A DNA stretch of 43,229 nt from Bacteroides sp. (GTDB lineage: Bacteria; Bacteroidota; Bacteroidia; Bacteroidales; Muribaculaceae), in contig JAAVEA010000013.1 of NCBI GenBank assembly GCA_014801535.1, positions 1-43,229 of the forward strand, read 5' to 3'. The position numbers and the translations under genes are program-made. The notes beneath the pieces are model-generated. The model worked only from the letters and a program-made list of their open reading frames with translations, searched no databases and was not told the DNA's origin. Position 1 is the stretch's first letter. Each line of letters begins with the position of its first letter. Shown here piece by piece: positions 1 to 8,918 of the stretch.

Positions 1-2
1 GA

Positions 3-1286
3 CAAATCGGGAAATCTTGCTCTATCCGTAATTTTGCCAAGACCTTCAAATATTTCATAGAAATCAATTTTGAAAAACGGAAAGATCTTATAAATCTATT
101 CGAAAATGAATTCGATGTAACAATAATTTGTCAACGACTAAGCATCTTATACTCCGTCCCTATAATACCAGGAGAAACCCTCCTATTTCTTGATGAAATC
201 CAAGCATCCGAAGCTGCCATTAAATCATTATGGTTCTTTAAAGAAAATCTCCCAGATCTTCACGTAATAGCAGCAGGCTCCCTCTTGGAATTCGCATTAA
301 AAACCATTTCTTCTTACGGTGTAGGACGTGTAAGCTCCATGTTTATGTATCCTATGTCCTTCGAGGAATTTCTTTGGGCGTTGGGAAAAGAGAGCTGGGC
401 CGCGGCTATAGAATCGGCGTCCTCCGAGAATCCTATTTTCGATTCATTATACAAGGACATTACAAGCACTTACAGAACTTTTCTTCTCACAGGTGGCATG
501 CCCGCCAGTGTAACTGCCTGGATAGAAACGAAAGACTTCCGGGAATGCATAAATGAATTGGCAGACATTCAGCAGACATATTATGATGATTTCACAAAAT
601 ACAGTGAAAAGATTTCACCTCAGCTTTTGAGAAATACTCTACAAAGTGTAGTGGCTCAGTCGGGAAGTAAGTTTGTTTATAGCAAAGTATCGGGAGGTTA
701 TAGAATTGAAGAGGTAAAGGATGCTTTAGAACGTCTCACAGATGCCGGGATAATTAAACCTGTCAAAATGTCATCATCTAACGGGTTGCCTTTAGGATCA
801 GAGGTAAATGAAAAATTTACTCGATATATATATCTTGACACAGGTTTGATGCTCCGAATCCTTGATTTGGATTTTGGAGGAACGCAACCCATAACTGAAC
901 TTATTTTAGCCGGATCGGAAGAGGAATTAGTGAATAAAGGAAATATGGCGGAAATTTCTGCGGGTTGGGAGTTAGTGAAAGCAGCTGACGTAAGACATCG
1001 GCATGAGCTTTACTATTGGGAAAATCTTACTAAAGGCACCACATCCGAAGTAGATTATGTAATGGCAAAGAATATGCAGATCCTCCCTATTGAAGTGAAA
1101 GCAGGCACTAGTGGAAAAATGAAAAGTCTCCGTTTTTTTATGGAGAAAAAGGATCTGACCTTTGGAGTACGGACATCCCTTGAAAACTTCAGTATGCTTA
1201 CCATCAAGAGTGACACCATTGAACGTCACATAGAGATAATACCGATATATGCCATCGGAAGATTGACGAGAAAGGATACACTATAA
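3..1286 (+). CDS. AAA ATPase with DUF4143 domain (5' end outside window)
   Basis: The reading frame is open from base 3, so the start lies upstream of the window; 427 residues are visible. The first residues (QIGKS) are the end of a Walker A P-loop of the usual RQxGKS/T form. Walker B (LLFLDEIQ) follows near residue 62, and a sensor-type AAGS stretch lies near residue 90. The DUF4143 part begins around residue 200 (EISPQLLRNTL), and the C-terminal segment carries SEVDYV followed by IEVKAG. That spacing fits a D...ExK signature of the PD-(D/E)XK nuclease fold, to which DUF4143 is generally assigned. Such ATPases are abundant, often multicopy, in Bacteroidales, and their cellular role is not established. 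It is not closely similar to the second DUF4143 gene at the right end of the window. No strong T-tract terminator follows; a weak hairpin lies at 1301-1326. Family assignment is secure, function is not. Confidence 0.85.
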   Translation, partial: QIGKSCSIRNFAKTFKYFIEINFEKRKDLINLFENEFDVTIICQRLSILYSVPIIPGETLLFLDEIQASEAAIKSLWFFKENLPDLHVIAAGSLLEFALKTISSYGVGRVSSMFMYPMSFEEFLWALGKESWAAAIESASSENPIFDSLYKDITSTYRTFLLTGGMPASVTAWIETKDFRECINELADIQQTYYDDFTKYSEKISPQLLRNTLQSVVAQSGSKFVYSKVSGGYRIEEVKDALERLTDAGIIKPVKMSSSNGLPLGSEVNEKFTRYIYLDTGLMLRILDLDFGGTQPITELILAGSEEELVNKGNMAEISAGWELVKAADVRHRHELYYWENLTKGTTSEVDYVMAKNMQILPIEVKAGTSGKMKSLRFFMEKKDLTFGVRTSLENFSMLTIKSDTIERHIEIIPIYAIGRLTRKDTL

Positions 1287-1345
1287 GACCTTTTCTTCTC
1301 TTTCCTGATGTTATAATATCAGAAAAGTAAATTTGTTTCATGATC

Positions 1346-1392
1346 GAAGTCTTTTAAACTTATTAATTTCATAAATTAGTTTAAACCACTTC
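1346..1392. repeat. Inverted repeat of the GAAGT..TTTAAAC family
   Basis: The left arm starts GAAGTCTTTTAAACT and the right arm ends AGTTTAAACCACTTC. The arms pair with a few mismatches around an AT-rich centre. The same motif recurs at 23198-23217, 23893-23926, 24086-24105 and, shortened, at 30120-30139, always between genes. Confidence 0.6.
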
Positions 1393-1425
1393 TGAGGTTA
1401 GTTTAGTTAAAGTATTATGGAAAAC

Positions 1426-1466
1426 ACGCGAATGCGGCGAGTCGTGACGACCCGCCGCATTCGCGT
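1426..1466. repeat. GC-rich 41-nt stem-loop
   Basis: ACGCGAATGCGGCG pairs perfectly with CGCCGCATTCGCGT. An inner GTCG/CGAC pair and a TGA loop complete about 18 of 19 possible base pairs, with a single A/C mismatch. It is much more GC-rich than its surroundings. No T-tract follows on either strand, so it is not a canonical intrinsic terminator. Confidence 0.75.
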
Positions 1467-1653
1467 TAAATGACTAAGTGGAATTGATTGGGTTCATTCC
1501 GGTTCGATTTGGTTCGATTGTTCGCAACTGCATTGACTACATAGTATCTTTGCCCGGTATTTGAGATGAAGTATAATAGAAACGCTTATCATAGCCATTC
1601 ACGGCATGATTATAAGTAGCACAAATAAAATAGTTAATGTATTTGGGAATGGG

Positions 1654-1679
1654 CGGACGCACCTTGGGTGTGTCCCTAC
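1654..1679. repeat. Half copy of the GGACGCACC palindromic element
   Basis: CGGACGCACC, a short loop and GGTGTGTCCCTACA match the right half of the two 81-nt elements at 36403-36483 and 36817-36897. Here one stem position is a G-T (wobble) pair, while the other copies have A-T and G-C. Confidence 0.65.
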
Positions 1680-1800
1680 ATCAAGCCTAAATCTAAAGAT
1701 GCAATAATGAGGTATAAAAATCCTCTAACGGAATAGACCAATATCTTTGAGACATTAAGAAATTTTAGTGGATTGAATCTTAATATTGCGGAGAAATGGT

Positions 1801-1808
1801 TAACTTTG
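1801..1808 (+). promoter_or_regulatory. Possible -7 box for the M16 peptidase gene
   Basis: TAACTTTG fits the Bacteroidetes -7 consensus TAnnTTTG exactly and would place the transcript start about 35 nt before the ATG at 1852. The upstream -33 TTTG is not at the usual spacing; the nearest TTG triplets are 12 and 25 bp away. The call is therefore weak. Confidence 0.35.
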
Positions 1809-1851
1809 CAATCTGAAAAGTTTTTACCAAGCACACCCGTTTCAATTGAGA

Positions 1852-3078
1852 ATGGAGAAACCTCAATATCACATAGCCACACTCCGAGGCGGCCTAAGGG
1901 TTGTGGCAACCCGCCTGCCTGGAGATGTATCTTATATAGGATTGGCCGTACGTGCCGGCTCCCGGAATGAAGACAACGAGCACGAAGGCCTCGCACATTT
2001 CGTGGAGCATACCCTCTTCAAGGGAACACGCCACCGCAAGAGCTGGCACATTTCCTGCCGCATGGAACAAGTGGGGGGCGAACTGAACGCCTACACCACC
2101 AAGGAGGAGACAATGATATACACCAACGCTCCTGCCGGCCATGCCGAACGAGCCATCGAACTGATTGCCGACCTTGTGAAAAATTCCAATTTCCCTGAAG
2201 CCGAGATTGAAAAGGAACGCGAGGTAATCATTGAAGAGATTCAGAGCTATAAGGATTCTCCCTCCGAATCGGTATATGATGAATTTGAAGAGCTTATTTA
2301 TAAAGGCTCTCCGCTTGCGCACAACATCTTGGGTACACCTGAGAGTGTGCGTCGCCTCACCTCTGCCGATGCACGCAGCTTCATCGACTCCCTTTATACA
2401 CCTGAGGATATGGTGCTATACGTCTGCGATCCAGGTGATCCTGAAAAAAATATAAGGCTCGCTGAGAAATATTTCGGTGATCTTGATTACTCCACATCCA
2501 ACCGACCAGATGCACCCCTCCCTCCTGTCGAACCCTTCGATGAGGTGCGCGACCACGGGAATCATCAGGCCAACACAATTGTAGGAACAAGGCTTTTCAG
2601 CCGCAATGATCCCCGCCGCCATGCCCTCTGCCTTCTCAACAACTATCTCGGTGGACCCTGTATGAACTCGCGGCTTAATATGGAACTGCGCGAGCGTCGC
2701 GGATTGGTCTATACCGTTGAGAGCAATGTGTCTCTACTTTCCGATACAGGGCTTATACTCTTTTATTTCGGAACGGATCCTGCATCGGTAAATAGATGCA
2801 TCGCAATCATCAGGAAGGAACTCCTGAAAGTGGCCGACTCCTCTCTTTCAGAGCGCGTATTCGCCCGTATAAGAGATCAATATCTCGGCCAGATGATCGT
2901 AGGCTCAGATCATAGGGAAAGCCGCTGCATGTCGTTGGCCAAGAGCATGCTTTACTACAACGAGATTCACGACATACACTCCGTGACCGAGAATATCCGC
3001 AATGTCACTCCCAAACAGTTCCGGGAGATGGCGCAACTTATAATTACCAACGGACTCAACCGGCTCACCTTAAAGTGA
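1852..3078 (+). CDS. M16 family zinc metallopeptidase (insulinase/processing-peptidase type)
   Basis: The 408-residue protein has the inverted zinc motif HxxEH as H49-F-V-E52-H53. The third ligand is expected about 76 residues later and matches E129 in the conserved VIIEEIQSYKDSP region. The second, non-catalytic M16 domain is also present; its LRERRGLVYTVES stretch is the usual substrate-gripping R/Y segment. Single-chain M16 proteins of about 410 residues are common in Bacteroidetes and act as peptide-degrading or processing peptidases, usually in dimers. No signal peptide is visible, so a cytoplasmic location is likely. A TTG two codons upstream (1846) could also serve, but the ATG at 1852 gives the usual family N-terminus. 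dusB starts 9 bp after the stop, so the two are probably cotranscribed. Confidence 0.9.
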   Translation: MEKPQYHIATLRGGLRVVATRLPGDVSYIGLAVRAGSRNEDNEHEGLAHFVEHTLFKGTRHRKSWHISCRMEQVGGELNAYTTKEETMIYTNAPAGHAERAIELIADLVKNSNFPEAEIEKEREVIIEEIQSYKDSPSESVYDEFEELIYKGSPLAHNILGTPESVRRLTSADARSFIDSLYTPEDMVLYVCDPGDPEKNIRLAEKYFGDLDYSTSNRPDAPLPPVEPFDEVRDHGNHQANTIVGTRLFSRNDPRRHALCLLNNYLGGPCMNSRLNMELRERRGLVYTVESNVSLLSDTGLILFYFGTDPASVNRCIAIIRKELLKVADSSLSERVFARIRDQYLGQMIVGSDHRESRCMSLAKSMLYYNEIHDIHSVTENIRNVTPKQFREMAQLIITNGLNRLTLK

Positions 3079-3087
3079 CAAATCATT

Positions 3088-4074
3088 ATGAAGATAGCAG
3101 ACATTGACCTTGGTCCGAGACCCGTATCGCTTGCTCCGATGGAGGATGTGACCGATCCTTCCTTCCGTCTTATCTGCCGTGAGATGGGGGCTGCAATGGT
3201 GTATACTGAGTTTGTTTCGGCCGAAGCCCTAATACGCGATATAAGCAGCACGGTACGCAAACTCCATATAAATCCTGCCGAACGACCGGTGGCGATTCAG
3301 ATATATGGACGCGACCCGGAAGCCATGGTGCAGGCAGCCCGCATTGTGGAGAAAGCCGGACCCGACATTCTCGACATAAATTTCGGCTGTCCGGTGAAGA
3401 AAGTGGCCGGAAAGGGAGCCGGAGCCGGTATGCTCCGCGACATACCCAAAATGTTGGAGATAACCAAAGCTGTGGTAGAAGCCGTAGATATACCCGTCAC
3501 AGTCAAGACGCGTCTGGGCTGGGACTGTGAGAACAAGATCATCACCGAACTCGCCCCGCGCCTTCAAGACTGCGGCATAAAGGCTCTCACCGTGCATGGT
3601 CGCACCCGCTCGCAGATGTACACCGGACAGGCTGACTGGACTCTTATCGGCGAACTGAAAAAAGATCCCCGGATTGAGATTCCGATTATAGGGAACGGAG
3701 ATATAACCACGCCTGAAGGCGCGCGCGAGGCGTTTGAAAAATTCGGTGTCGATGCCGTGATGATCGGTCGCGGAGCAATCGGTGCGCCCTGGATTTTCAA
3801 GGAGGTGAAGGATTATCTCGAAACAGGCACTTACACTTCACTCTCTAACCGTGAGAAGATGGAGATCCTGAAACGCCAGATAACCGAGAGCATCGAACGC
3901 ATCGATGAATATCGAGGCATCCTGCATATCCGAAGGCATCTGGCAGCCACTCCGCTTTTCAAAGGGATTCCTAATTTCCGCGAGACCCGCATCCGTCTGC
4001 TGCGTGCCGAAACACATAAGGAGCTTCTCGAACTCCTCGATATGATTATGGAAAAATTCCTATCTCCACAATGA
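3088..4074 (+). CDS. dusB: tRNA-dihydrouridine synthase DusB
   Basis: This 328-residue FMN enzyme reduces specific uridines in tRNA to dihydrouridine with NADPH. The N-terminal TIM barrel shows the Dus signatures: LAPMEDVTD (FMN site), the catalytic cysteine C101 in NFGCPVKK, KTRLGW, VHGRTR and the phosphate-binding GNGDI and GRGAIGAPW stretches. The remainder is the small helical tRNA-binding domain. DusB-type features fit better than DusA or DusC, since the protein has the GCPVKKV and RGAIGAPWIF forms. It sits 9 bp behind the M16 peptidase gene on the same strand. Start ATG at 3088 gives the standard N-terminus. No anomaly was seen. Confidence 0.93.
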   Translation: MKIADIDLGPRPVSLAPMEDVTDPSFRLICREMGAAMVYTEFVSAEALIRDISSTVRKLHINPAERPVAIQIYGRDPEAMVQAARIVEKAGPDILDINFGCPVKKVAGKGAGAGMLRDIPKMLEITKAVVEAVDIPVTVKTRLGWDCENKIITELAPRLQDCGIKALTVHGRTRSQMYTGQADWTLIGELKKDPRIEIPIIGNGDITTPEGAREAFEKFGVDAVMIGRGAIGAPWIFKEVKDYLETGTYTSLSNREKMEILKRQITESIERIDEYRGILHIRRHLAATPLFKGIPNFRETRIRLLRAETHKELLELLDMIMEKFLSPQ

Positions 4075-4145
4075 TATTTATAGGCTGTTCCGACGTTATA
4101 TTATAAGAAGTTATTTTTTGCCCGACCACGTAAGTTATTTATATT

Positions 4146-4886
4146 ATGAAAAAGATATTTGCCATATTCGCTTTCATATTGGGTGTGCTGCTTCCGGTTC
4201 AGGCACGCACCGAGACTTTCCGCCTCAAAGTAGGTCAGTTTGACAAACTTGCTGTTTACGATAATGTGCATGTTGTGTATCATGCCCATCCCGATTCCAC
4301 AGGCTATGTGGTGTATAAAGCTGATGAATCATTAGCCGATGTCTTTCTCTTTACCAATAATAAAGGCACGCTAAAAATTCAGGTAGCAACCGAGAATGTG
4401 TCTATCCCCGATCTCCCCGTGCTCCATGTCTATTCCGACTATCTGACACAAGTGGAGAACTCCTCCGAATATTCCGTGAAGGTGCTTTCAAACAGCTCCG
4501 TTCCTCGTTTCACGGCGCGTGTAATCGGTAACGGTGAAATCGTTGCCGACAAAATAAAGGCCGGTGAAGTGGAGTCGCATATAGCCACAGGCAACGGAGT
4601 GATCGCCATATCGGGGACTTGCGAAAAGGCGGTTTACAGAATGATGGGTACCGGCACCATTCAGGCTGATGAAATGAAAGCTAAAAATGTAAACTGTAAG
4701 ATTATGGGGGGCGGATCAATCGGATGCTGGGCTGCCGACAAACTCGATGTGCGAGGAATAGGCTCTACCAAAATCTACTATAAAGGTTCGCCGCAGGTGA
4801 AGAAAGTGGGCGGAGGCAAACTCCTTCCTCTCAATCCTGACAAAGAAGAGGAATTAAACAGCAAAGTGGCTTTGCATGAAGATTGA
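4146..4886 (+). CDS. Exported DUF2807 (GIN domain) protein
   Basis: This is a 246-residue protein with a clear N-terminal signal peptide (MKKIFAIFAF...PVQA, cleavage probably after residue 20). The rest is a repetitive beta-strand protein of the DUF2807 / GIN type, recognisable by regularly spaced Gly-rich turns (GNGEI, GNGVI, GTGTI, GGGSI, GIGST) and the closing stretch IYYKGSPQVKKVGGG. Such domains form right-handed beta-helix folds in exported Bacteroidetes proteins. Their ligand or partner is unknown. The gene stands alone with 71 bp before it and 47 bp after it. Function is not assignable beyond 'exported beta-helix protein'. Confidence 0.82.
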   Translation: MKKIFAIFAFILGVLLPVQARTETFRLKVGQFDKLAVYDNVHVVYHAHPDSTGYVVYKADESLADVFLFTNNKGTLKIQVATENVSIPDLPVLHVYSDYLTQVENSSEYSVKVLSNSSVPRFTARVIGNGEIVADKIKAGEVESHIATGNGVIAISGTCEKAVYRMMGTGTIQADEMKAKNVNCKIMGGGSIGCWAADKLDVRGIGSTKIYYKGSPQVKKVGGGKLLPLNPDKEEELNSKVALHED

Positions 4887-4933
4887 TCCTTTCTCCCTAC
4901 ACCTCACTTAACGATTTACCACAGAAACGATAA

Positions 4934-6382
4934 ATGTCTGATCTCAAGCTCAAGACAGCGAGAAGCATCAAGTGGAACACAATCGACCGTGTTTCCACTC
5001 AGTTGCTTTATGCCGTGGTGGGTATAGTATTGGCAAACCTTCTTTCTGAAAAAGATTTCGGACTTGTCGGACTGCTGCTCGGTTTTCAGGCTTTCGCCAA
5101 TCTTTTCGTAGATTCCGGATTCGGCACTGCATTGCTTCAAAAAAAAGACCCCACAGAAACTGACTATTCCACCGTATTCTGGTTCAATCTCGTGGTCTCG
5201 CTCACCATTTACGCTATCCTCTTCTTCTGCGCTCCGCTGATAGCCGCCACATTTCATGGAGAGAAAATACTTATCCCTCTCTCAAGGGTGTTGTTCCTTA
5301 CGTTTGTCATCAACGCCCTATCAATCGTACAGACCAACCGTCTTATGAAAAAGATGGATGTGAAGATGCTTGCCGTGGCCAATACGCTCGGTCTCTTCAT
5401 ATCGGGAATCGTAGGGGTATGGATGGCGATTGCCGGTTATGGAGTGTGGGCGCTTGTGTGGCAATACGTGGTTTTAGGTGCTGTGAAAACGGCATGGCTA
5501 TGGGTCACATGTAAATGGTGGCCAAGCGGCGGTTTCAGTTTCGCATCTCTCAGACAGATATATCGTGTGGGCCTGAGCGTGTTCTCCTCTTCAATGCTCA
5601 ACACCGTTTGCCTGCAGATATATACTTTTGTGATCGGTGCCCTCAATTTTTCACTTCTCGGCATTTACACTCAGGCCGATAAATGGAGCAAGATGTCGAG
5701 TGCTTCAGTTTCACAGATTCTGACAGCCACGTTCGTGCCGCTGCTCTCCAACGTGCAGGACGACAGAACGACCTTTCACCGATATATGAAGCGGGTGAAC
5801 CGTTTCACGGCCTTCATCCTCTTCCCGGTCATGTTCGGACTCGCAGCCATCGGAGGGCCGCTTTTTCATACACTCTTCGGAAACAAATGGGATGCAGCCA
5901 TACCCATCTTTCAGATTCTCACCATAAGGGGGATTTTTATTGTTATGATCTCCCTATATAATAACTTCATCCTCTCGATAGGAGCGGCAAGAAAGCTTTT
6001 CGCAGTAGAGCTGGTGAAAGATGCCCTTATATTTGCAGCCATACTCTCCACAATGTGGACAGGTAATCTTACGTTGATAGTATGGGGACAGTTCGCAGCC
6101 TCGGCCGCGACGTTCTTCATCGTCCTTCACATGGCCTCAAAAGCGACCGGTTATCCCCCCATGACAATGCTTGCCGATCTTCTCCCCTCGCTGGGTATCG
6201 CTGTGGTAATGGGGGTTGTGGCGCTCCTCTGCCTCCGGCTTCCGGTTCCGGCACCCGTGTTGCTTATTACCGTAATTGCTGCCGGCGCGGCTTCCTACAT
6301 TCTCATGTCAAGAATATTAAACCTGCCCGAACTAAACGATGTCTCATCCTATGTGTTGGGGAGGTTCAGAAAAAGTAAATAA
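4934..6382 (+). CDS. Lipopolysaccharide/polysaccharide flippase (WzxC-like)
   Basis: This 482-residue integral membrane protein has about 12-14 hydrophobic segments spread over its full length. The N-terminal LKTARSIKWNTIDRV...VVGIVLANLLSEKDFGLVGL and the following SGFGTALLQKKD are characteristic of the WzxC/PST branch of the MOP flippase superfamily. These move undecaprenyl-linked sugar units across the inner membrane. No glycosyltransferase genes surround it, so it may be a stand-alone exporter rather than part of a capsule cluster. The substrate cannot be told from sequence. The aminotransferase gene begins 21 bp later on the same strand, so cotranscription is possible. Confidence 0.88.
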   Translation: MSDLKLKTARSIKWNTIDRVSTQLLYAVVGIVLANLLSEKDFGLVGLLLGFQAFANLFVDSGFGTALLQKKDPTETDYSTVFWFNLVVSLTIYAILFFCAPLIAATFHGEKILIPLSRVLFLTFVINALSIVQTNRLMKKMDVKMLAVANTLGLFISGIVGVWMAIAGYGVWALVWQYVVLGAVKTAWLWVTCKWWPSGGFSFASLRQIYRVGLSVFSSSMLNTVCLQIYTFVIGALNFSLLGIYTQADKWSKMSSASVSQILTATFVPLLSNVQDDRTTFHRYMKRVNRFTAFILFPVMFGLAAIGGPLFHTLFGNKWDAAIPIFQILTIRGIFIVMISLYNNFILSIGAARKLFAVELVKDALIFAAILSTMWTGNLTLIVWGQFAASAATFFIVLHMASKATGYPPMTMLADLLPSLGIAVVMGVVALLCLRLPVPAPVLLITVIAAGAASYILMSRILNLPELNDVSSYVLGRFRKSK

Positions 6383-6403
6383 CGTCAAAAATAATATATT
6401 GAA

Positions 6404-7603
6404 ATGCCCGAAATTTCCCAACGCGGCGAGATAATGCCCGCCTCCCCGATACGCCGACTCGTTCCTTTGGCAAACGATGCCGTGAAACGTGGCCTCAAAG
6501 TTTATCGCCTCAATATCGGTCAACCTGATGTGCCAACTCCTCCCGAAGCTCTCGAAGCCCTGAAAAAGATCGACCGGAAGGTGCTCGAGTATTCACCCTC
6601 CGAAGGACTTCTTTCACTGCGCAAGAAATTGTGTGAATACTATCATCGTTTCAATATAGATGTTAACGTAGAAGATATTATCATCACCTGCGGCGGATCG
6701 GAAGCGGTGCTGTTCGCATTCATGGCCTGTCTTGATCCGGGCGATGAGATTATCGTGCCCGAACCTGCATATGCCAACTATATGGCTTTCGCAATTTCGG
6801 CAGGTGCCAAAATCGTTACTGTGCCCTCCTCCATCGACAACGGCTTCGAGCTACCCCCCGTGGAAGAATTCGAAAAGCTGATCACTCCCCGCACCAAGGG
6901 AATTCTTATCTGCAATCCGAATAACCCCACCGGCTATCTCTACACCATGAAGGAGATGCTTCAGATCCGCGACCTGGTGAAGAAGCACGACATCTTCCTG
7001 TTCTCCGATGAGGTTTACCGTGAGTTCTGTTATACAGGCGCTCCCTACATCTCTGCTTTCCATCTGCCGGGAATCGAAGAGAATGTGGTGCTGATCGACT
7101 CCGTTTCAAAAAGATATAATGAATGCGGAATCCGGATCGGTGCCCTGATAACCAAACATGAGAAACTGAAGAAGAACATAATGAAGTTCTGTCAGGCCCG
7201 CCTCAGCCCTCCCCTGCTCGGACAGATCGTAGCCGAAGCTTCAATCGATGCGGCTCCCGAATATATGCTGGCCACTTATAATGAATATGTGGAACGCCGC
7301 AAATTCATGATCGACAGTCTGAATAAGATTCCGGGGTGTTACTCGCCCATCCCAATGGGTGCGTTCTATACTGTGGCCAAACTTCCCGTAGACGATGCCG
7401 ACAAGTTCTGCCGCTGGTGTCTGGAGGAGTTTGAATATGAAGGTCAGACCATTTTCATGGCTCCGGCTTCCGGTTTCTACACCACCCCCGGTATCGGACA
7501 CAATGAAGTCCGCCTCGCTTACGTGCTCTGCCGCGAAGACCTTGAGAAAGCCATGAAGGTGCTTGCCGAAGCGCTAAAGGCATATCCCGGCAGAACAATC
7601 TGA
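6404..7603 (+). CDS. PLP-dependent class I/II aminotransferase (AspC/AspB-like)
   Basis: This 399-residue fold-type I aminotransferase shows NIGQPDVPTP near the N-terminus, NPNNPTG at 171-177 (PLP-contacting Asn), SDEVY at 201-205 (Asp binding the pyridine nitrogen), the Schiff-base lysine K236 in SVSKRYNECGIRIG, and a C-terminal NEVRLAY arginine for the substrate carboxylate. It would transaminate an amino acid with 2-oxoglutarate in the cytoplasm. The subfamily suggests aspartate or a related amino acid, but this cannot be fixed from sequence. It lies between the flippase and the NhaC-type antiporter genes, followed by metX. An aspartate-family aminotransferase near a methionine gene is suggestive only. 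Confidence 0.88.
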   Translation: MPEISQRGEIMPASPIRRLVPLANDAVKRGLKVYRLNIGQPDVPTPPEALEALKKIDRKVLEYSPSEGLLSLRKKLCEYYHRFNIDVNVEDIIITCGGSEAVLFAFMACLDPGDEIIVPEPAYANYMAFAISAGAKIVTVPSSIDNGFELPPVEEFEKLITPRTKGILICNPNNPTGYLYTMKEMLQIRDLVKKHDIFLFSDEVYREFCYTGAPYISAFHLPGIEENVVLIDSVSKRYNECGIRIGALITKHEKLKKNIMKFCQARLSPPLLGQIVAEASIDAAPEYMLATYNEYVERRKFMIDSLNKIPGCYSPIPMGAFYTVAKLPVDDADKFCRWCLEEFEYEGQTIFMAPASGFYTTPGIGHNEVRLAYVLCREDLEKAMKVLAEALKAYPGRTI

Positions 7604-7646
7604 AGATATATTATATAGGTAATAAAAGGTAATAAGATTATAAGGT

Positions 7647-8918
7647 TTGATTAATAATCGAAAGGGGTTGCTGGCCCTTTCTCCGGCTATATTGTTTCTT
7701 CTCCTCTATGTGGTTGTGTCGCTGGTGATAGGCGATTTCTACGTCATGCCCATCACCGTAGCCCTTCTTGCCGCCTCAGTGTGGGGCGTGCTGATATATC
7801 GTGGCAAGAGCCTGTCGAAACGTATAGAGGTTTTCTCATCGGCAGCCGCCCATTCCAATATTCTTTACATGGTATGGATATTCGTGCTTGCCGGAGCCTT
7901 CGCATCTCTGGCAAAAGGGATCGGAGCCATAGATGCCACCGTATCTCTAACGCTCGACATCTTCCCTCCCTCTCTGCTCCTGCCCGCTATATTCATCGCG
8001 GCCTGTTTCATATCGCTCTCAATCGGCACCTCAGTCGGCACGGTCGTTGCCCTTGTGCCGCTTATAGTGCAACTCGCCAACGCCGGCGGCGGCAATATCC
8101 CTTTATATGTCGCCACAGCTCTCGGAGGCGCTTTCTTCGGCGACAATCTCTCCTTCATCTCCGACACCACCATCGCGGCCACACGCACCCAAGGGTGCAG
8201 CATGGCCGATAAATTCAAGGCCAATTTCATGATCGTGCTTCCTGCAGCGCTCATCACCCTCATAGTCTATATCATCATCGGCCATGAAGCCATTCTCACC
8301 CCTCCGGAGGAAAATGCTCCGTGGTGGCTTATGACCCCCTATCTTGTAATTATCATCACAGCCCTTTCCGGCTTGAATGTTACCGTGGTGCTCATTCTCG
8401 GAATCCTTTCCGCCCTATGCTTCCTCCCTTTAAGAGATATTGCCATTCTTGATGCATGCAAGATGATGGGAAACGGTATCGACTCCATGGGCGATCTGAT
8501 AATCATAACCCTCATGGCTGCAGGAATGCTTGGCCTTATAAAAGGGATGGGGGGAATAGACTATATTCTGCAACGACTCACCACCCGCATTCATGGCAAG
8601 CGGGGAGGCCAGGCAATCATCGCGCTGCTCGTAAGCCTCGTTAATCTATGCACGGCCAACAATACGGTTGCCATAATCACCGTGGGGTCCATATCGAAAG
8701 AGATTTCTGAAAAATATGGAATCTCCGCTAAGAAAACCGCTTCCCTTCTCGATACATGCTCCTGCATCGTGCAGAGTCTTATCCCTTACGGTGCGCAGAC
8801 GCTCCTTGCCACCGGACTGGCAGGAATATCACCGGCCGCTCCATGGCCCTACCTCTATTATCCATGGGCTCTTTCTATCTGCGTTCTGGTCTCAATATTA
8901 ATAAAAAGAAAATCATGA
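7647..8918 (+). CDS. NhaC-family Na+/H+ antiporter
   Basis: This 423-residue inner-membrane protein has about 11 hydrophobic helices. The conserved central block SIGTSVGTVVALVPL followed by ALGGAFFGDNLSFISDTT, and later the LVNLCTANNTVAI and LDTCSCIVQSLIPYGAQ stretches, mark the NhaC/IT superfamily of antiporters (Na+/H+, sometimes substrate/product exchange). The start is unusual. An in-frame stop lies at 7641 and no ATG occurs before the first helix, so the TTG at 7647 is the only reasonable initiator. The stop codon overlaps the metX start by 4 nt (ATGA at 8915-8918), which implies translational coupling. The ion or substrate specificity is not evident. Confidence 0.87.
   Translation: MINNRKGLLALSPAILFLLLYVVVSLVIGDFYVMPITVALLAASVWGVLIYRGKSLSKRIEVFSSAAAHSNILYMVWIFVLAGAFASLAKGIGAIDATVSLTLDIFPPSLLLPAIFIAACFISLSIGTSVGTVVALVPLIVQLANAGGGNIPLYVATALGGAFFGDNLSFISDTTIAATRTQGCSMADKFKANFMIVLPAALITLIVYIIIGHEAILTPPEENAPWWLMTPYLVIIITALSGLNVTVVLILGILSALCFLPLRDIAILDACKMMGNGIDSMGDLIIITLMAAGMLGLIKGMGGIDYILQRLTTRIHGKRGGQAIIALLVSLVNLCTANNTVAIITVGSISKEISEKYGISAKKTASLLDTCSCIVQSLIPYGAQTLLATGLAGISPAAPWPYLYYPWALSICVLVSILIKRKS

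Larger units (their letters stand above)
1287..1845. other. Intergenic region with several palindromes and TAnnTTTG boxes
   Basis: No credible gene is seen here. The region holds an imperfect inverted repeat with TTTAAAC cores (1346-1392), a 41-nt GC-rich stem-loop (1426-1466), a short tandem repeat of GGTTCGATT(T/G) (1501-1520), and one half of a palindromic element shared with the 36-37 kb region (1654-1679). TAnnTTTG matches occur at 1545-1552, 1742-1749 and 1801-1808, none with a well-spaced TTTG box. Confidence 0.6.

Noticed and set aside
1545..1749. TAnnTTTG matches at 1545 and 1742 as promoters
   Set aside because: No TTTG box occurs at the usual spacing and no gene follows closely enough. 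They are likely chance matches in AT-rich DNA.
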